From contig JAKAEO010000008.1 of assembly GCA_021818285.1 (NCBI GenBank), positions 1 through 39,731 on the forward strand: a DNA stretch of 39,731 nucleotides. The letters are read 5' to 3'. The translations under genes and the position numbers were made by a program. Each line of letters starts with the position of its first letter. The stretch's first letter is position 1. The DNA is from Myxococcales bacterium. Lineage in GTDB: Bacteria > Myxococcota > Myxococcia > Myxococcales > Anaeromyxobacteraceae. A model generated the notes under the pieces. That model searched no databases, was not told where the DNA came from, and was given only the letters and a program-made list of their open reading frames with translations. Of this stretch, positions 11,938 through 21,107 are shown one piece after another.

Positions 11938-13410
11938 ATGCCCGGGGAGAGCCCACGCGACCTGGCGGCCGAGGCCCGCAAGCTCCCGAAGGCCGATCGG
12001 CTCCTCGCCGCGGCCGATCGGGCGGGCTTCGTGGCCCGGCTGGGCCACGCCCCGGTGATGGAGCTGGTGCGCTCCGCCCTGGAGCGCGCCCGGGAGCGGG
12101 TGACGGCCGGCGAGGCCTGCCCCCCGGCGGAGGAGATCGAGGAGACGCTGCTCCGGCGGCTCGGCGGCGAGGCCCGCGGCGCGCTGCGCCGGGTGGTGAA
12201 CGCCACCGGCGTCGTCATCCACACCAACCTGGGCCGGGCGCCCCTCTCCGACGCGGCGGTGGCGGCGATGGCGGCGGCGGCCGGCTACCTGAACCTCGAG
12301 TACGACCTCGCCGCCGGCGAGCGCGGCGACCGGTACGGCCACGCCGCGCCGGCGCTGTGCCGGCTCACCGGCGCCGAGGACGCGCTGGTGGTGAACAACG
12401 GCGCGGCGGCGGTCCTGCTGGCGCTGGCGGCGCTCTCCGAGGCGCGGCCCGGTGGCCGCGAGGAGCCGGCCGGCGCACCGGCGCAGGCCTCCGGTGAGCC
12501 GGGGCCCCCGGGGCCGGCGGCGCTGCCCGAGGTGATCGTCTCCCGTGGCCAGCTCGTCGAGATCGGCGGCGGCTTCCGGGTGCCCGACGTGCTGCGCCGC
12601 TCCGGCTGCCGGCTGGTGGAGGTCGGCACCACCAACCGGACCTACGCCCGCGACTACGAGGCGGCCGCCGGCGCGGCCACCCGCATCCTGCTCTCGGTGC
12701 ACCGCTCCAACTTCAGGCTCTCCGGCTTCGTGCACGACGCCTCGCTCGAGGAGCTGGTCGAGCTCGGGCGGCGGCGCGGCCTCTGGGTGGTGGAGGACCT
12801 GGGCTCGGGGGCGCTCCTGCCCACGGCCCCTTTCGGCCTGCCGGCCGAGCCCACGGTGCAGGAGCGGGTCCGGGCCGGCGCCGACCTGATCTGCTTCTCG
12901 GGCGACAAGCTGCTGGGCGGCCCGCAGGCCGGAGTCCTGGTGGGCCGGCGCGAGGCGGTGGCGCGCGCCCGGCGCCACCCGCTCCTGCGGGCGCTGCGGG
13001 TGGACAAGGTGACGCTGGCCGGGCTCGCGGCCACGCTGGCCCACTACGAGCGCGGCGAGGCGGCCCAGCGGGTGCCGGTGTGGCGGGCCATCGCGCAGCC
13101 GGTGGAGGCGCTCGGGGCCCGCGCCGGGCGCTGGCGCGCCGCCCTCGCCGCCGACGCGCCGGGCGCCGAGGTGCGCGACGCCCGCTCGGCCGTGGGCGGC
13201 GGCACCCTCCCCGAGGTGACGCTCCCGACCCGCGTCCTCGCCCTCCCCTCCTCCGATCCGGACCGGCTCTCGGCCCGGCTGCGCGCCGGCGATCCGCCGG
13301 TGGTGGGGCGCATCGAGGAGGGGCGGCTGCTGCTCGACCCCCGCACGGTGCTGCCGGACGAGGACGAGGCGCTGGTGGCCGCGGTGCGGGCGGCGCTGGA
13401 CCATTCGTGA
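11938..13410 (+). CDS. selA: L-seryl-tRNA(Sec) selenium transferase SelA
   Basis: SelA is the PLP enzyme that converts seryl-tRNA(Sec) to selenocysteinyl-tRNA(Sec) using selenophosphate. It normally works as a ring decamer. Protein of 490 residues from the ATG at 11938. Seen: an N-terminal helical domain ([17 protein letters not shown]), [19 protein letters not shown], the [19 protein letters not shown] segment, and the PLP-lysine motif [14 protein letters not shown] with Lys324. A Gly/Pro/Ala-rich stretch at about residues 170-197 lies after the [16 protein letters not shown] helix and looks like a loop insertion. SelA and SelB together imply active selenocysteine incorporation. selC and selD are not visible in the window. 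Confidence 0.95.
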   Translation: MPGESPRDLAAEARKLPKADRLLAAADRAGFVARLGHAPVMELVRSALERARERVTAGEACPPAEEIEETLLRRLGGEARGALRRVVNATGVVIHTNLGRAPLSDAAVAAMAAAAGYLNLEYDLAAGERGDRYGHAAPALCRLTGAEDALVVNNGAAAVLLALAALSEARPGGREEPAGAPAQASGEPGPPGPAALPEVIVSRGQLVEIGGGFRVPDVLRRSGCRLVEVGTTNRTYARDYEAAAGAATRILLSVHRSNFRLSGFVHDASLEELVELGRRRGLWVVEDLGSGALLPTAPFGLPAEPTVQERVRAGADLICFSGDKLLGGPQAGVLVGRREAVARARRHPLLRALRVDKVTLAGLAATLAHYERGEAAQRVPVWRAIAQPVEALGARAGRWRAALAADAPGAEVRDARSAVGGGTLPEVTLPTRVLALPSSDPDRLSARLRAGDPPVVGRIEEGRLLLDPRTVLPDEDEALVAAVRAALDHS

Positions 13411-13498
13411 ACGCACCCCTCCCCCCCGAGGGATGCGCGGAGCGCTTTCCCCCGCCCCCCGGCAGCGACCGGAGCGCGGGGACCGGAGGAGCGGCGCC

Positions 13499-14685
<1,187 letters not shown>

Positions 14686-14689
<4 letters not shown>

Positions 14690-15714
14690 AGGCACTGGTG
14701 AAGTCGAGGCGGGAGCCGGGGCTGTGGATGGAGGAACTGCCCGAGCCGGAGATCGGCCCCAACGACGTGCTCGTCCGGGTGAAGAAGACCGGGATCTGCG
14801 GCACCGACCTGCACATCTACAACTGGGACGCCTGGGCCCAGGCCACCATCCCGGTGCCCATGGCGGTGGGGCACGAGTGCGCCGGCGAGGTGGCGGCGGT
14901 GGGGAGCCACGTGGCCGGCTTCTCCCCCGGCGACCGGGTCTCGCTGGAGGGGCACGAGACTTGTGGCCACTGCCGCAACTGCCGCGCCGGGCGGCGCCAC
15001 CTGTGCCGCAACACCCGGGGGCTGGGGGTGAACCGGCCCGGCTGCTTCGCCGAGTACGTGGCCATGCCGGCCGTGAACGTCTTCCCGCTCACGCCGGAGA
15101 TCCCCGACGACGTCGCCGCCTTCCTCGACCCGCTCGGCAACGCGGTGCACACCGCCCTCTCCTTCGACCTGGTCGGGGAGGACGTGCTCATCGCCGGCGC
15201 CGGGCCCATCGGGCTGATGGCCGCCGCGGTGGTGCGCCACGTCGGCGCCCGCTACGTGGTGATCACCGACGTCAACGAGTACCGGCTCGACGTGGCCCGG
15301 AGGATGGGCGTCACCCACGCGGTGAACCCGCGGGAGCGGCCCCTCGCCGAGGTGATGCGGCACCTGGGGATGACCGAGGGCTTCGACGTCGGGCTGGAGA
15401 TGTCCGGCAGCGCCGACGCCTTCCGCGAGCTGCTCCAGGTGATGAACAACGGCGGGCGGGTGGCGCTGCTCGGCATCCCCTCCGCCCCCATCGCCATCGA
15501 CTGGAGCCAGGTGATCTTCAAGGGGCTCACGCTGAAGGGCATCTACGGCCGGGAGATGTTCGAGACCTGGTACAAGATGGCCAGCCTGCTCCAGGCCGGC
15601 ATGAACGTCTCCCACGTCCTCACCCACCGCTTCCGCGCCGCCCAGTTCCACGAGGCCTTCGAGGTGATGCGCTCCGGCCAGTGCGGGAAGGTGATCCTGG
15701 ACTGGGGCGGGTAG
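14686..15714 (+). CDS. tdh: L-threonine 3-dehydrogenase
   Basis: Tdh is a zinc- and NAD-dependent dehydrogenase that oxidises L-threonine to 2-amino-3-ketobutyrate, the substrate of Kbl. Protein of 342 residues, typical length. Seen: the catalytic zinc ligand Cys38 in [13 protein letters not shown], the zinc histidine in VGHECAGEV, the structural zinc cysteines in [17 protein letters not shown], and the NAD-binding Rossmann motif [14 protein letters not shown]. The [14 protein letters not shown] stretch near the C terminus is characteristic of Tdh. It starts with GTG inside the kbl stop (4-base overlap), so translation is coupled. A hairpin follows at 15750-15783. Confidence 0.96.
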
Positions 15715-15749
15715 CGGCGGGGGACGGGCCCGCGCCCCGCGGGCGGGGC

Positions 15750-15783
15750 CCCGGGCGGCCGCCGGCTCCGGCCGGCGCCCGGG
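15750..15783. terminator. Hairpin between convergent tdh and response regulator genes
   Basis: Outer arms CCCGGGC (15750-15756) and GCCCGGG (15777-15783) enclose a second stem, GCCGGC with GCCGGC (15761-15766 and 15771-15776), around the loop TCCG. That is 13 paired bases with a 4-base bulge. It ends right at the stop codon of the minus-strand gene. Placed between two converging genes, it could end both transcripts. No T-run is present. Confidence 0.55.
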
Positions 15784-16482
15784 TCATCCACCGGGCGTGA
15801 AGCGGTAGCCGACCCCGCGGACGGTCTCCAGGTACCGCGGCGCCTCGGCGTCGTCGCCGACGTGGGCCCGGAGCCGGGCCACGAAGTTGTCCACGGTGCG
15901 GGCGGTGCCCTCGTAGGAGCTGCCCCACACCGCCCGCACCAGCTCCTCCCGCCGAAAGGCGCGGCCGGGGTGGGCCAGGAAGAAGGCCAGCAGGTCGTAC
16001 TCCCGCTGCGTGAGCTCCACCGGCGCGCCGTCGACCCGGAGCCGCCGCGCGGCGAGGTCCACCTCGGCGCGACCGAAGCGGCGCAGCGAGCGGCCGGCGC
16101 CGGTCTCGCCCCGGGCGCGGCGGCGGCGCAGGGCGGCGTCGATGCGGGCCAGCAGCTCCTTCAGCGAGAAGGGCTTCACGATGTAGTCGTCGGCGCCGAG
16201 CGACAGCCCGGTCACCTTGTCGCTCTCGTGCCCCTTGGCGGAGAGGATGACGATGGGGACGTCGGGGTCGCCGGCCCGGACCTCGCGCACCAGCTCCAGC
16301 CCGCCGAGCCGGGGGAGCATGACGTCCACCACCAGCAGGTCGGGCCGCTCGCTGCGGGCCAGCTGCAGGCCGGTCTCCCCGTCCATGGCGGAGCGGACCA
16401 GGTAGCCCTCCATGGTGAGGTTCAGCTGGAGGCCGCGGAGGATGGAGGGGTCGTCCTCCACCACCAGGATCTTCTCGCTCAT
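15784..16482 (-). CDS. OmpR/PhoB-family response regulator
   Basis: A DNA-binding response regulator of 232 residues. The receiver domain (about 3-120) has the acidic pocket VVEDD, phospho-acceptor Asp53 in LLVVDVMLP, the switch ILSAKG and the lysine in DDYIVKPF. The C-terminal OmpR-type winged helix (about 135-230) shows ELTQREYDLLAFFLAHPG, the recognition-helix region ARTVDNFVARLRAHVG and the end RGVGYRFTPGG. Its ATG at 16482 overlaps the TGA of the kinase gene by 4 bases, so the two form a coupled pair. Targets are not shown by the sequence. The tandem cytochrome genes lie just upstream on the same strand and are possible targets, by position only. Confidence 0.94.
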   Translation of the reverse strand: MSEKILVVEDDPSILRGLQLNLTMEGYLVRSAMDGETGLQLARSERPDLLVVDVMLPRLGGLELVREVRAGDPDVPIVILSAKGHESDKVTGLSLGADDYIVKPFSLKELLARIDAALRRRRARGETGAGRSLRRFGRAEVDLAARRLRVDGAPVELTQREYDLLAFFLAHPGRAFRREELVRAVWGSSYEGTARTVDNFVARLRAHVGDDAEAPRYLETVRGVGYRFTPGG

Positions 16483-17378
16483 GCGCCCTCCGGCGCGGCC
16501 GGCAGGCTGATGGCGAAGGTGGCCCCCTGGCCCGGCACCGAGGAGACGCTGACCCGCCCGCCGTGCGCCTCGACGACGTGCTTCACCATCGAGAGCCCGA
16601 GCCCCGAGCCCTCGATGCTGCGGTCCAGCGGGTCCTTGGCCCGGTAGAACTTCTCGAAGATGCGCTTCTGCTCGGGGCCGGGGACGCCGGGCCCGTTGTC
16701 GGCGACGCGGATCTCCACCATCGGGCCGCGCCGGACCGCGGCGATCTCGATGCGCTTCCGCTCCCCCGTGTACTTGTGGGCGTTGTGGAGCAGGTTCACC
16801 AGCGCGTCCACCATCGCCTCGCGGTCGGCCAGCACCGGCGGCAGCCCCGGCTCCTCGCTGCGGACCACCTCGGCCGGCGCCTGCAGCAGCACCGGCTCCA
16901 GCGCCGCCAGGGCGTCGTCGAGCAGGGCGCCGACCGCCACCGGCTCCCGCCGGTACTTGCGCTTGCCCGACTCCATGCGGGCCCAGTCCAGCAGCCGGTT
17001 GATGAGCGCGGAGAGCCGCCGGGTCTCCTCGGCGATGATGCCGAGGGCCTCCTGCTGGCGCGCCGGCTCCGGCAGCCGCCCCATCTGCATGGTCTCCACG
17101 AACATGCGGATGCTGGTGAGCGGGGTGCGCAGGTCGTGGCTCACCTTGTTGACGAAGTCGCTCTGCAGCCGGGCCACCTTGGCCTCGCGGTAGAGCACCG
17201 CCAGGGTGGCCGCGGCGCCGATCACCGTGGTCACCACCAGGCCGAGGATCAGGCCGCCGAAGAGGTAGTCCCGCGCCGCCGAGCCGAAGACCAGGATGAG
17301 GATGCCCACCGTCAGCATGAAGCCGGCGGGGACGATCACGAAGCCGATGATCAAGGGATAGACGCGGCGGAGCTTCAC
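16479..17378 (-). CDS. Membrane sensor histidine kinase with minimal extracytoplasmic loop
   Basis: A 299-residue histidine kinase. Two membrane helices (about 8-31 and 41-62) are separated by only about 9 residues, so there is no real periplasmic sensor domain. This resembles intramembrane-sensing kinases. The dimerisation helix carries the H-box KVSHDLRTPLTSIRMF with His81. The ATPase domain has the N-box NLLHNAHKYT, G1 DNGPGVPGPEQ, F-box IFEKFYRAKDP and G2 GSGLGLSMV. It starts with GTG at 17378 (MKLRRVYPL), placing the first helix at the N terminus. The response regulator overlaps its stop. The signal is unknown; membrane stress or a partner protein are reasonable guesses. Confidence 0.92.
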   Translation of the reverse strand: MKLRRVYPLIIGFVIVPAGFMLTVGILILVFGSAARDYLFGGLILGLVVTTVIGAAATLAVLYREAKVARLQSDFVNKVSHDLRTPLTSIRMFVETMQMGRLPEPARQQEALGIIAEETRRLSALINRLLDWARMESGKRKYRREPVAVGALLDDALAALEPVLLQAPAEVVRSEEPGLPPVLADREAMVDALVNLLHNAHKYTGERKRIEIAAVRRGPMVEIRVADNGPGVPGPEQKRIFEKFYRAKDPLDRSIEGSGLGLSMVKHVVEAHGGRVSVSSVPGQGATFAISLPAAPEGA

Positions 17379-17469
17379 GGCTCGCAGTGTACCCCGACAT
17401 CTCTCCTCCGGCCCCGGGCCGCGGGGAGGGGCCCCGGCGAGGCCGGGAGGGGCCCGGCCCCCGATGGAA

Positions 17470-17501
17470 GGGGCCCGGTCCGACGGATCGGACCGGGCCC
17501 C
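17470..17501 (-). terminator. Terminator hairpin after cytochrome 1 (copy A)
   Basis: Arms GGGGCCCGGTCCGA and TCGGACCGGGCCCC form a perfect 14-base stem around the loop CGGA. It lies 23 bases after the stop of the cytochrome at 17525. The minus strand continues with a mildly T-rich stretch (CTTCCATC). The 30-base core is identical to the hairpin at 21041-21070. Confidence 0.8.
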
Positions 17502-17524
17502 GGAACGTCACCTGTGGCCGGTCG

Positions 17525-20500
17525 CTAGAGGCTGGCCGCGGTGGAGGTCAGCAGCGCGCTCTTCGTGGCCCAGAGCACGTCGAAGACGAACGTGGGGTTG
17601 TGGACCACGTTCGCGGCCGGGTTCGGCAGGCCGTTCTCCAGGGAGACGGAGCTGACCAGGGCGTAGTTCCAGTTCGTCTTGAAGAACACGCCCTGCGTCG
17701 CGAAGTACTTCGCCGTGCCCGCCAGGTTCGAGGCGACGTTGGCGGCGCCCACCTGGATGGCGTTCGGCACGGCCGGGTCGAGGTAGACGCCGCCGGCGGG
17801 CGGCGCCGGGAGGTTCGCCAGCGCCGCGGCGTCGGCGAAGACCAGCCGCAGGGTGGCCACCCGGCCCGAGGACACGAACTGGACCGCCGTCGGCTTCGCC
17901 AGCACCTGGAACCAGGCGCTGGAGCCCGAGACGCCGATGGCGTTGGCCTTCACGTAGAGCTGCGTCGGGGTGGTGACGGCCTGGCCGTCGATGGCGTTGC
18001 CGAGGGCCACCGCCAGGGCGTCCTCGATCTCCGCCCGCTTCGCCAGGAACTGGGACTTCAGCCCCTCCAGGCTCACCGCCGCGCCGTGGCAGGAGGCGCA
18101 GATGCTCCCGTCCACCGCGAAGGTGTGGTTGGTGGCGGTGGGCGTCACGCTGGCCGGGTGCTGCAGCAGGTGGCAGCCGGCGCAGGTGTCGGCGACGTAG
18201 GCGTGCTTCGACAGGTTGTTGCCGCTGACGAAGTAGGCGTTCACGCCCATGAGCAGGTCGGCCTGCGTCGGAGCGTGCGGGCCGCCGATGGAGGTGACGC
18301 TGACGCCGTCACCGCGGGCGCCGTTGCGCTGGTTGTGGCACACCATGCAGATGGCGCCGGTGCCGGCGCCGCTCATGGCGAAGCCGTTGGCGAGCGGGCC
18401 GGTCCGGTCGACGATCCGCAGCTCGGTGGTGTGCGGGTCGTGGCAGGCCTGGCAGGTCTGCGGCTCCACCTTGGCGAAGTTCAGCCCCAGCCCGGAGAGG
18501 TAGGCGTAGAAGGCCGGGTCGCCGGTGCAGGTCGTGGATCCGGTGGCCGGCGTGCAGGGGCAGGCCGGGTCCACCGTGGCCGGGGGCGTGGGGGCGACCG
18601 GCGTGCAGGTCGCCGGCGCCGGAAGGAGCCCGGCGGGACGGGCGATGTTGCCCGGGTTGCCGGCCTGCTGCTGGTCGAGGTAGGCGCCGAAGCCCTGGGC
18701 GGCGTGGCAGCGGGCGCAGCTGGTGGCGCCGGTGCCGCGCAGCTCGACCACCGCCTCGTTGGTCAGGTAGGTGGCGCTGCCCGGCTCGGGGAAGTGGCCG
18801 GAGTGCTTCGACATGTTCCAGAGGTAGACCCGGTCGTGGTTCGTCGGGCGGTCGTGGCAGTAGGCGCAGGCGCCCACGTTCCACACCGCGGCCGGCTTGT
18901 TGGCCCCGTTGTGGCGGCCGAAGGGGCCGTGACAGGCCTCGCACTGCATGCCCTCGAGCCCCTTGTCGAGGTTCGGGTCGTTGTAGAAGGTGAAGTTGGG
19001 CGCCGGGGTGGCGTTGGGCCCGCCGAAGGCGGTCTCCATCTGGGCCACCGTCGGGAAGCTCCAGTTGGTGCCCGCGGCCTTGTCGAAGTTCAGCTGGTAG
19101 AAGTTGCCGTTGCGGATGCCCAGCGCGGTCGGGGCGGCGCTGAAGCCGGTGGTGTGGCAGGCGGTGCAGGAGGCGCCGTAGTGCGAGCCCTCGGCGCCGG
19201 TCATCCCGAACTCGAAGGTGGTCATCCGGCCGGGGGTCGTCCAGGAGGTCCCGGTGGTCGCGGTCGGGGCCGGGAGCGGCGCGCCGGTGGCGGGGTCGGT
19301 CTTCCAGACCAGGGTCCCGCCGGCGTCGTACTCCATGAACTTGAAGAAGTGGTTGCCGTGGGCCGAGTTCGACCAGGCCTTCAGCTTGGCCTGGAGGTTC
19401 AGGTCGGCGGCGCCGCCCGGGGTGTGGCAGCCGCCGCAGGTGGCCGAGCTGCCCAGGTAGTTGCCGGTGCGCAGCGTCAGCGAGGCGCCGCTGACGGAGT
19501 TGGTGAGGACGTAGTCGCCGACGACGTCCGGGACGAAGGAGGGCGTCTGGATCGTCGCGGCGTCCAGCGCCGCGGCGCTGCCGGCGGGGGCCGCCAGCGT
19601 CCAGCTCCAGGTCGTGCCGGAGTCGGCGACGACGTATCGCATGCCGACGGCGCCGAAGGCGTTGCCGGCCGAGTTCGTCTGGGAGTTGCCGGTGGAGAGG
19701 CTCACCGGCGACACGGTGACGTTGGCGGTGTTGAAGACGCCGTTGGCGTCGGTGGCCTTCACCTGGATGGTGTAGGTCATGGCCGCCTGGATCGACGGCG
19801 TGACGTCCACGAACTGCGCGCGGGGGGCGCCGGCGCTGGTCGGCTGGGGGATCCACAGGCCGCGAGGCAGGATGGCCGGGCTGGCCGACAGGTCGCCCTG
19901 GACCACGGTGCGCGCCGCCAGCGCGGCGAAGGTGCCGGTGGTGAAGCTCACGCTGCCGTCGCCGTTGTTGGTGAGGGTGGGCGCGGGGAGGGCGCGGTTC
20001 GGATCGACGGCGCCGGCCGCGTTCTTCGGGATGACGTAGGAGAAGGCGTAGGTGTACGGCGCGGTGCCGCCGGTGGCCAACGCGTGGACGGTGACCGGGG
20101 CGTTGAAGCCGGGCGCGATCGTCAGCGCGGTGGGCGCGTAGGGGGCCACCGGATCGGTGACGGCGATCTTGATCGGGTTGGCGGTGGTGAAGGCCCGGCT
20201 CAGCGCCGTCGTCAGGCCCGAGTTCACGGTGACGCCGGTCACCGTCACCGGCGGGCTGATGGCCGCGGCGGCGAAGGTCAGCGAGTAGATGCCGATGGGG
20301 ACGCTCGGGATCGAGTAGGTGCCGTCCGGCGCCGAGGTCGCGGGCGCGACGCCGCTGGGCGCGGGCGAGAGCGTCACGGTGACGCCCGAGGCCGGAGCGT
20401 TGTTCAGCGTCGAGTAGGTCAGGGTGCCGGAGATGGTGCCGGTGCTGAGGCCGATCGGCCCGCTGGGACCGGTGGGGCCGATCGGACCGGTCGGCCCCGT

Positions 20501-20617
20501 GGGGCCGCCCGCGCCGGCGGTTCCGGCGGGGCCCTGGTCGCCCTTGCTGCCCGTACAGCCCGCGACCGCGACGGCCGCGGCCAGCAGTGCTCCGAGAAGC
20601 TGCCTTTGCGTTCGCAT
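17525..20617 (-). CDS. Nine-haem c-type lipoprotein cytochrome with collagen-like stalk (copy 1)
   Basis: A large secreted lipoprotein cytochrome of 1030 residues, probably an electron carrier on the outer membrane or cell surface. Order: a lipoprotein signal peptide ending AGC (Cys21), ten collagen-like Gly-X-Y triplets (26-55, GPTGPTGPIGPTGPSG), a carboxypeptidase-regulatory-like beta domain (SGTLTYSTLNNAPASGVTVTL), Ig-like regions, then nine CxxCH haem motifs between about 394 and 844 (CGGCH, CTACH, CEACH, CAYCH, CARCH, CQACH, CMVCH, CAGCH, CASCH). Between haems 5 and 6 lies an extra cysteine cluster (CTP, CPC, TTC). The C-terminal domain ends in PAANVVHNPTFVFDVL. The ATG at 20617 follows AAGGGGGA. 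A terminator follows the stop. It is paralogous to the gene at 21108-23945. The electron acceptor is unknown. Confidence 0.88.
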   Translation of the reverse strand: MRTQRQLLGALLAAAVAVAGCTGSKGDQGPAGTAGAGGPTGPTGPIGPTGPSGPIGLSTGTISGTLTYSTLNNAPASGVTVTLSPAPSGVAPATSAPDGTYSIPSVPIGIYSLTFAAAAISPPVTVTGVTVNSGLTTALSRAFTTANPIKIAVTDPVAPYAPTALTIAPGFNAPVTVHALATGGTAPYTYAFSYVIPKNAAGAVDPNRALPAPTLTNNGDGSVSFTTGTFAALAARTVVQGDLSASPAILPRGLWIPQPTSAGAPRAQFVDVTPSIQAAMTYTIQVKATDANGVFNTANVTVSPVSLSTGNSQTNSAGNAFGAVGMRYVVADSGTTWSWTLAAPAGSAAALDAATIQTPSFVPDVVGDYVLTNSVSGASLTLRTGNYLGSSATCGGCHTPGGAADLNLQAKLKAWSNSAHGNHFFKFMEYDAGGTLVWKTDPATGAPLPAPTATTGTSWTTPGRMTTFEFGMTGAEGSHYGASCTACHTTGFSAAPTALGIRNGNFYQLNFDKAAGTNWSFPTVAQMETAFGGPNATPAPNFTFYNDPNLDKGLEGMQCEACHGPFGRHNGANKPAAVWNVGACAYCHDRPTNHDRVYLWNMSKHSGHFPEPGSATYLTNEAVVELRGTGATSCARCHAAQGFGAYLDQQQAGNPGNIARPAGLLPAPATCTPVAPTPPATVDPACPCTPATGSTTCTGDPAFYAYLSGLGLNFAKVEPQTCQACHDPHTTELRIVDRTGPLANGFAMSGAGTGAICMVCHNQRNGARGDGVSVTSIGGPHAPTQADLLMGVNAYFVSGNNLSKHAYVADTCAGCHLLQHPASVTPTATNHTFAVDGSICASCHGAAVSLEGLKSQFLAKRAEIEDALAVALGNAIDGQAVTTPTQLYVKANAIGVSGSSAWFQVLAKPTAVQFVSSGRVATLRLVFADAAALANLPAPPAGGVYLDPAVPNAIQVGAANVASNLAGTAKYFATQGVFFKTNWNYALVSSVSLENGLPNPAANVVHNPTFVFDVLWATKSALLTSTAASL

Positions 20618-20695
20618 CGGTGATTCCCCCTTGCGTCGGTTCGAAGGTGAGCCGCCTCGCTGACGTGCGCCCTTCCAGGGCGCGCCGGGGGCACA

Positions 20696-20714
20696 TGCTT
20701 GCAGCGGGCCGGAA
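20696..20714 (-). promoter_or_regulatory. Conserved upstream box of cytochrome 1
   Basis: The minus strand reads TTCCGGCCCGCTGCAAGCA. It matches the sequence upstream of cytochrome 2 (24022-24040) at 16 of 19 bases, and it lies 78 bases before the start codon versus 76 there. The shared position and sequence suggest a promoter or regulator site, or the remains of the duplication. No clear -10/-35 pair was recognised. Confidence 0.45.
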
Positions 20715-20760
20715 TCGAGCGTTCCTGCCCGACTCGCGCCGCCTGCGTCCGCAAGCCGCG

Positions 20761-20785
20761 CTGCGCGCGGGCGCGCCGCGCGCAG
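20761..20785. repeat. Perfect 10-base inverted repeat upstream of cytochrome 1
   Basis: Arms CTGCGCGCGG and CCGCGCGCAG enclose GCGCG. A stable hairpin is predicted on either strand. It lies about 145 bases upstream of the cytochrome 1 start. It is built from low-complexity GC sequence, so it may have no function. Confidence 0.4.
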
Positions 20786-21039
20786 GCGCGCTGTGACACT
20801 CAGTCAAGCCGCAAGAGCGTGGAATCCGGTGGCGAGGACGCGGTCACGGGCTGCATCGTGCGGCAACCTGCCCACGTGCCTTCCGGAGCGGCGCGCAATC
20901 CAGGGGGCGCGGGCGGGCGATCAGGCGGGCGAGTACGGCGGTCTGCCGCACCGCAGCCGCTGCCGGATCCGCTCATGGTGGGCAATTCCATCCAGTTGGG
21001 CGCAATGCCCCGACCGGTACGACCCACCCGGAAATGAAC

Positions 21040-21071
21040 TGGGCCCGGTCCGACGGATCGGACCGGGCCCA
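21040..21071 (-). terminator. Terminator hairpin after cytochrome 2 (copy B)
   Basis: Arms TGGGCCCGGTCCGA and TCGGACCGGGCCCA pair perfectly around CGGA. The core (21041-21070) is identical to the hairpin at 17471-17500. It lies 36 bases after the stop of cytochrome 2. The minus strand continues AGTTCATTTCC, a T-rich tail that fits factor-independent termination. Confidence 0.82.
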
Positions 21072-21107
21072 TCGCCCCGGTTTCCCGGGAGGTGCTTCAG
21101 GCGGCGG

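Larger units (their letters stand above)
20618..21039. other. Non-coding region upstream of cytochrome 1
   Basis: About 420 bases with no convincing gene. Frames that cross it are shadows without a ribosome-binding site or family match. It holds the leader and presumed promoter of cytochrome 1 on the minus strand, the conserved box at 20696-20714, a strong hairpin at 20761-20785, and the motif GCGTGGAATCCGGT (20817-20830). That motif matches GCGTGGAATTCGGT (24045-24058), upstream of cytochrome 2, at 13 of 14 bases. Confidence 0.6.

Noticed and set aside
20638-20660. GGTTCGAA resembling a tRNA T-loop
   Set aside because: The flanking bases do not pair into a T-arm stem, and no acceptor or anticodon arm can be drawn.
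20685-20706. GGGGCACATGCTTGCA as a plus-strand sigma-54 promoter
   Set aside because: The spacing between GG and GC is one base short, and no plus-strand gene follows.
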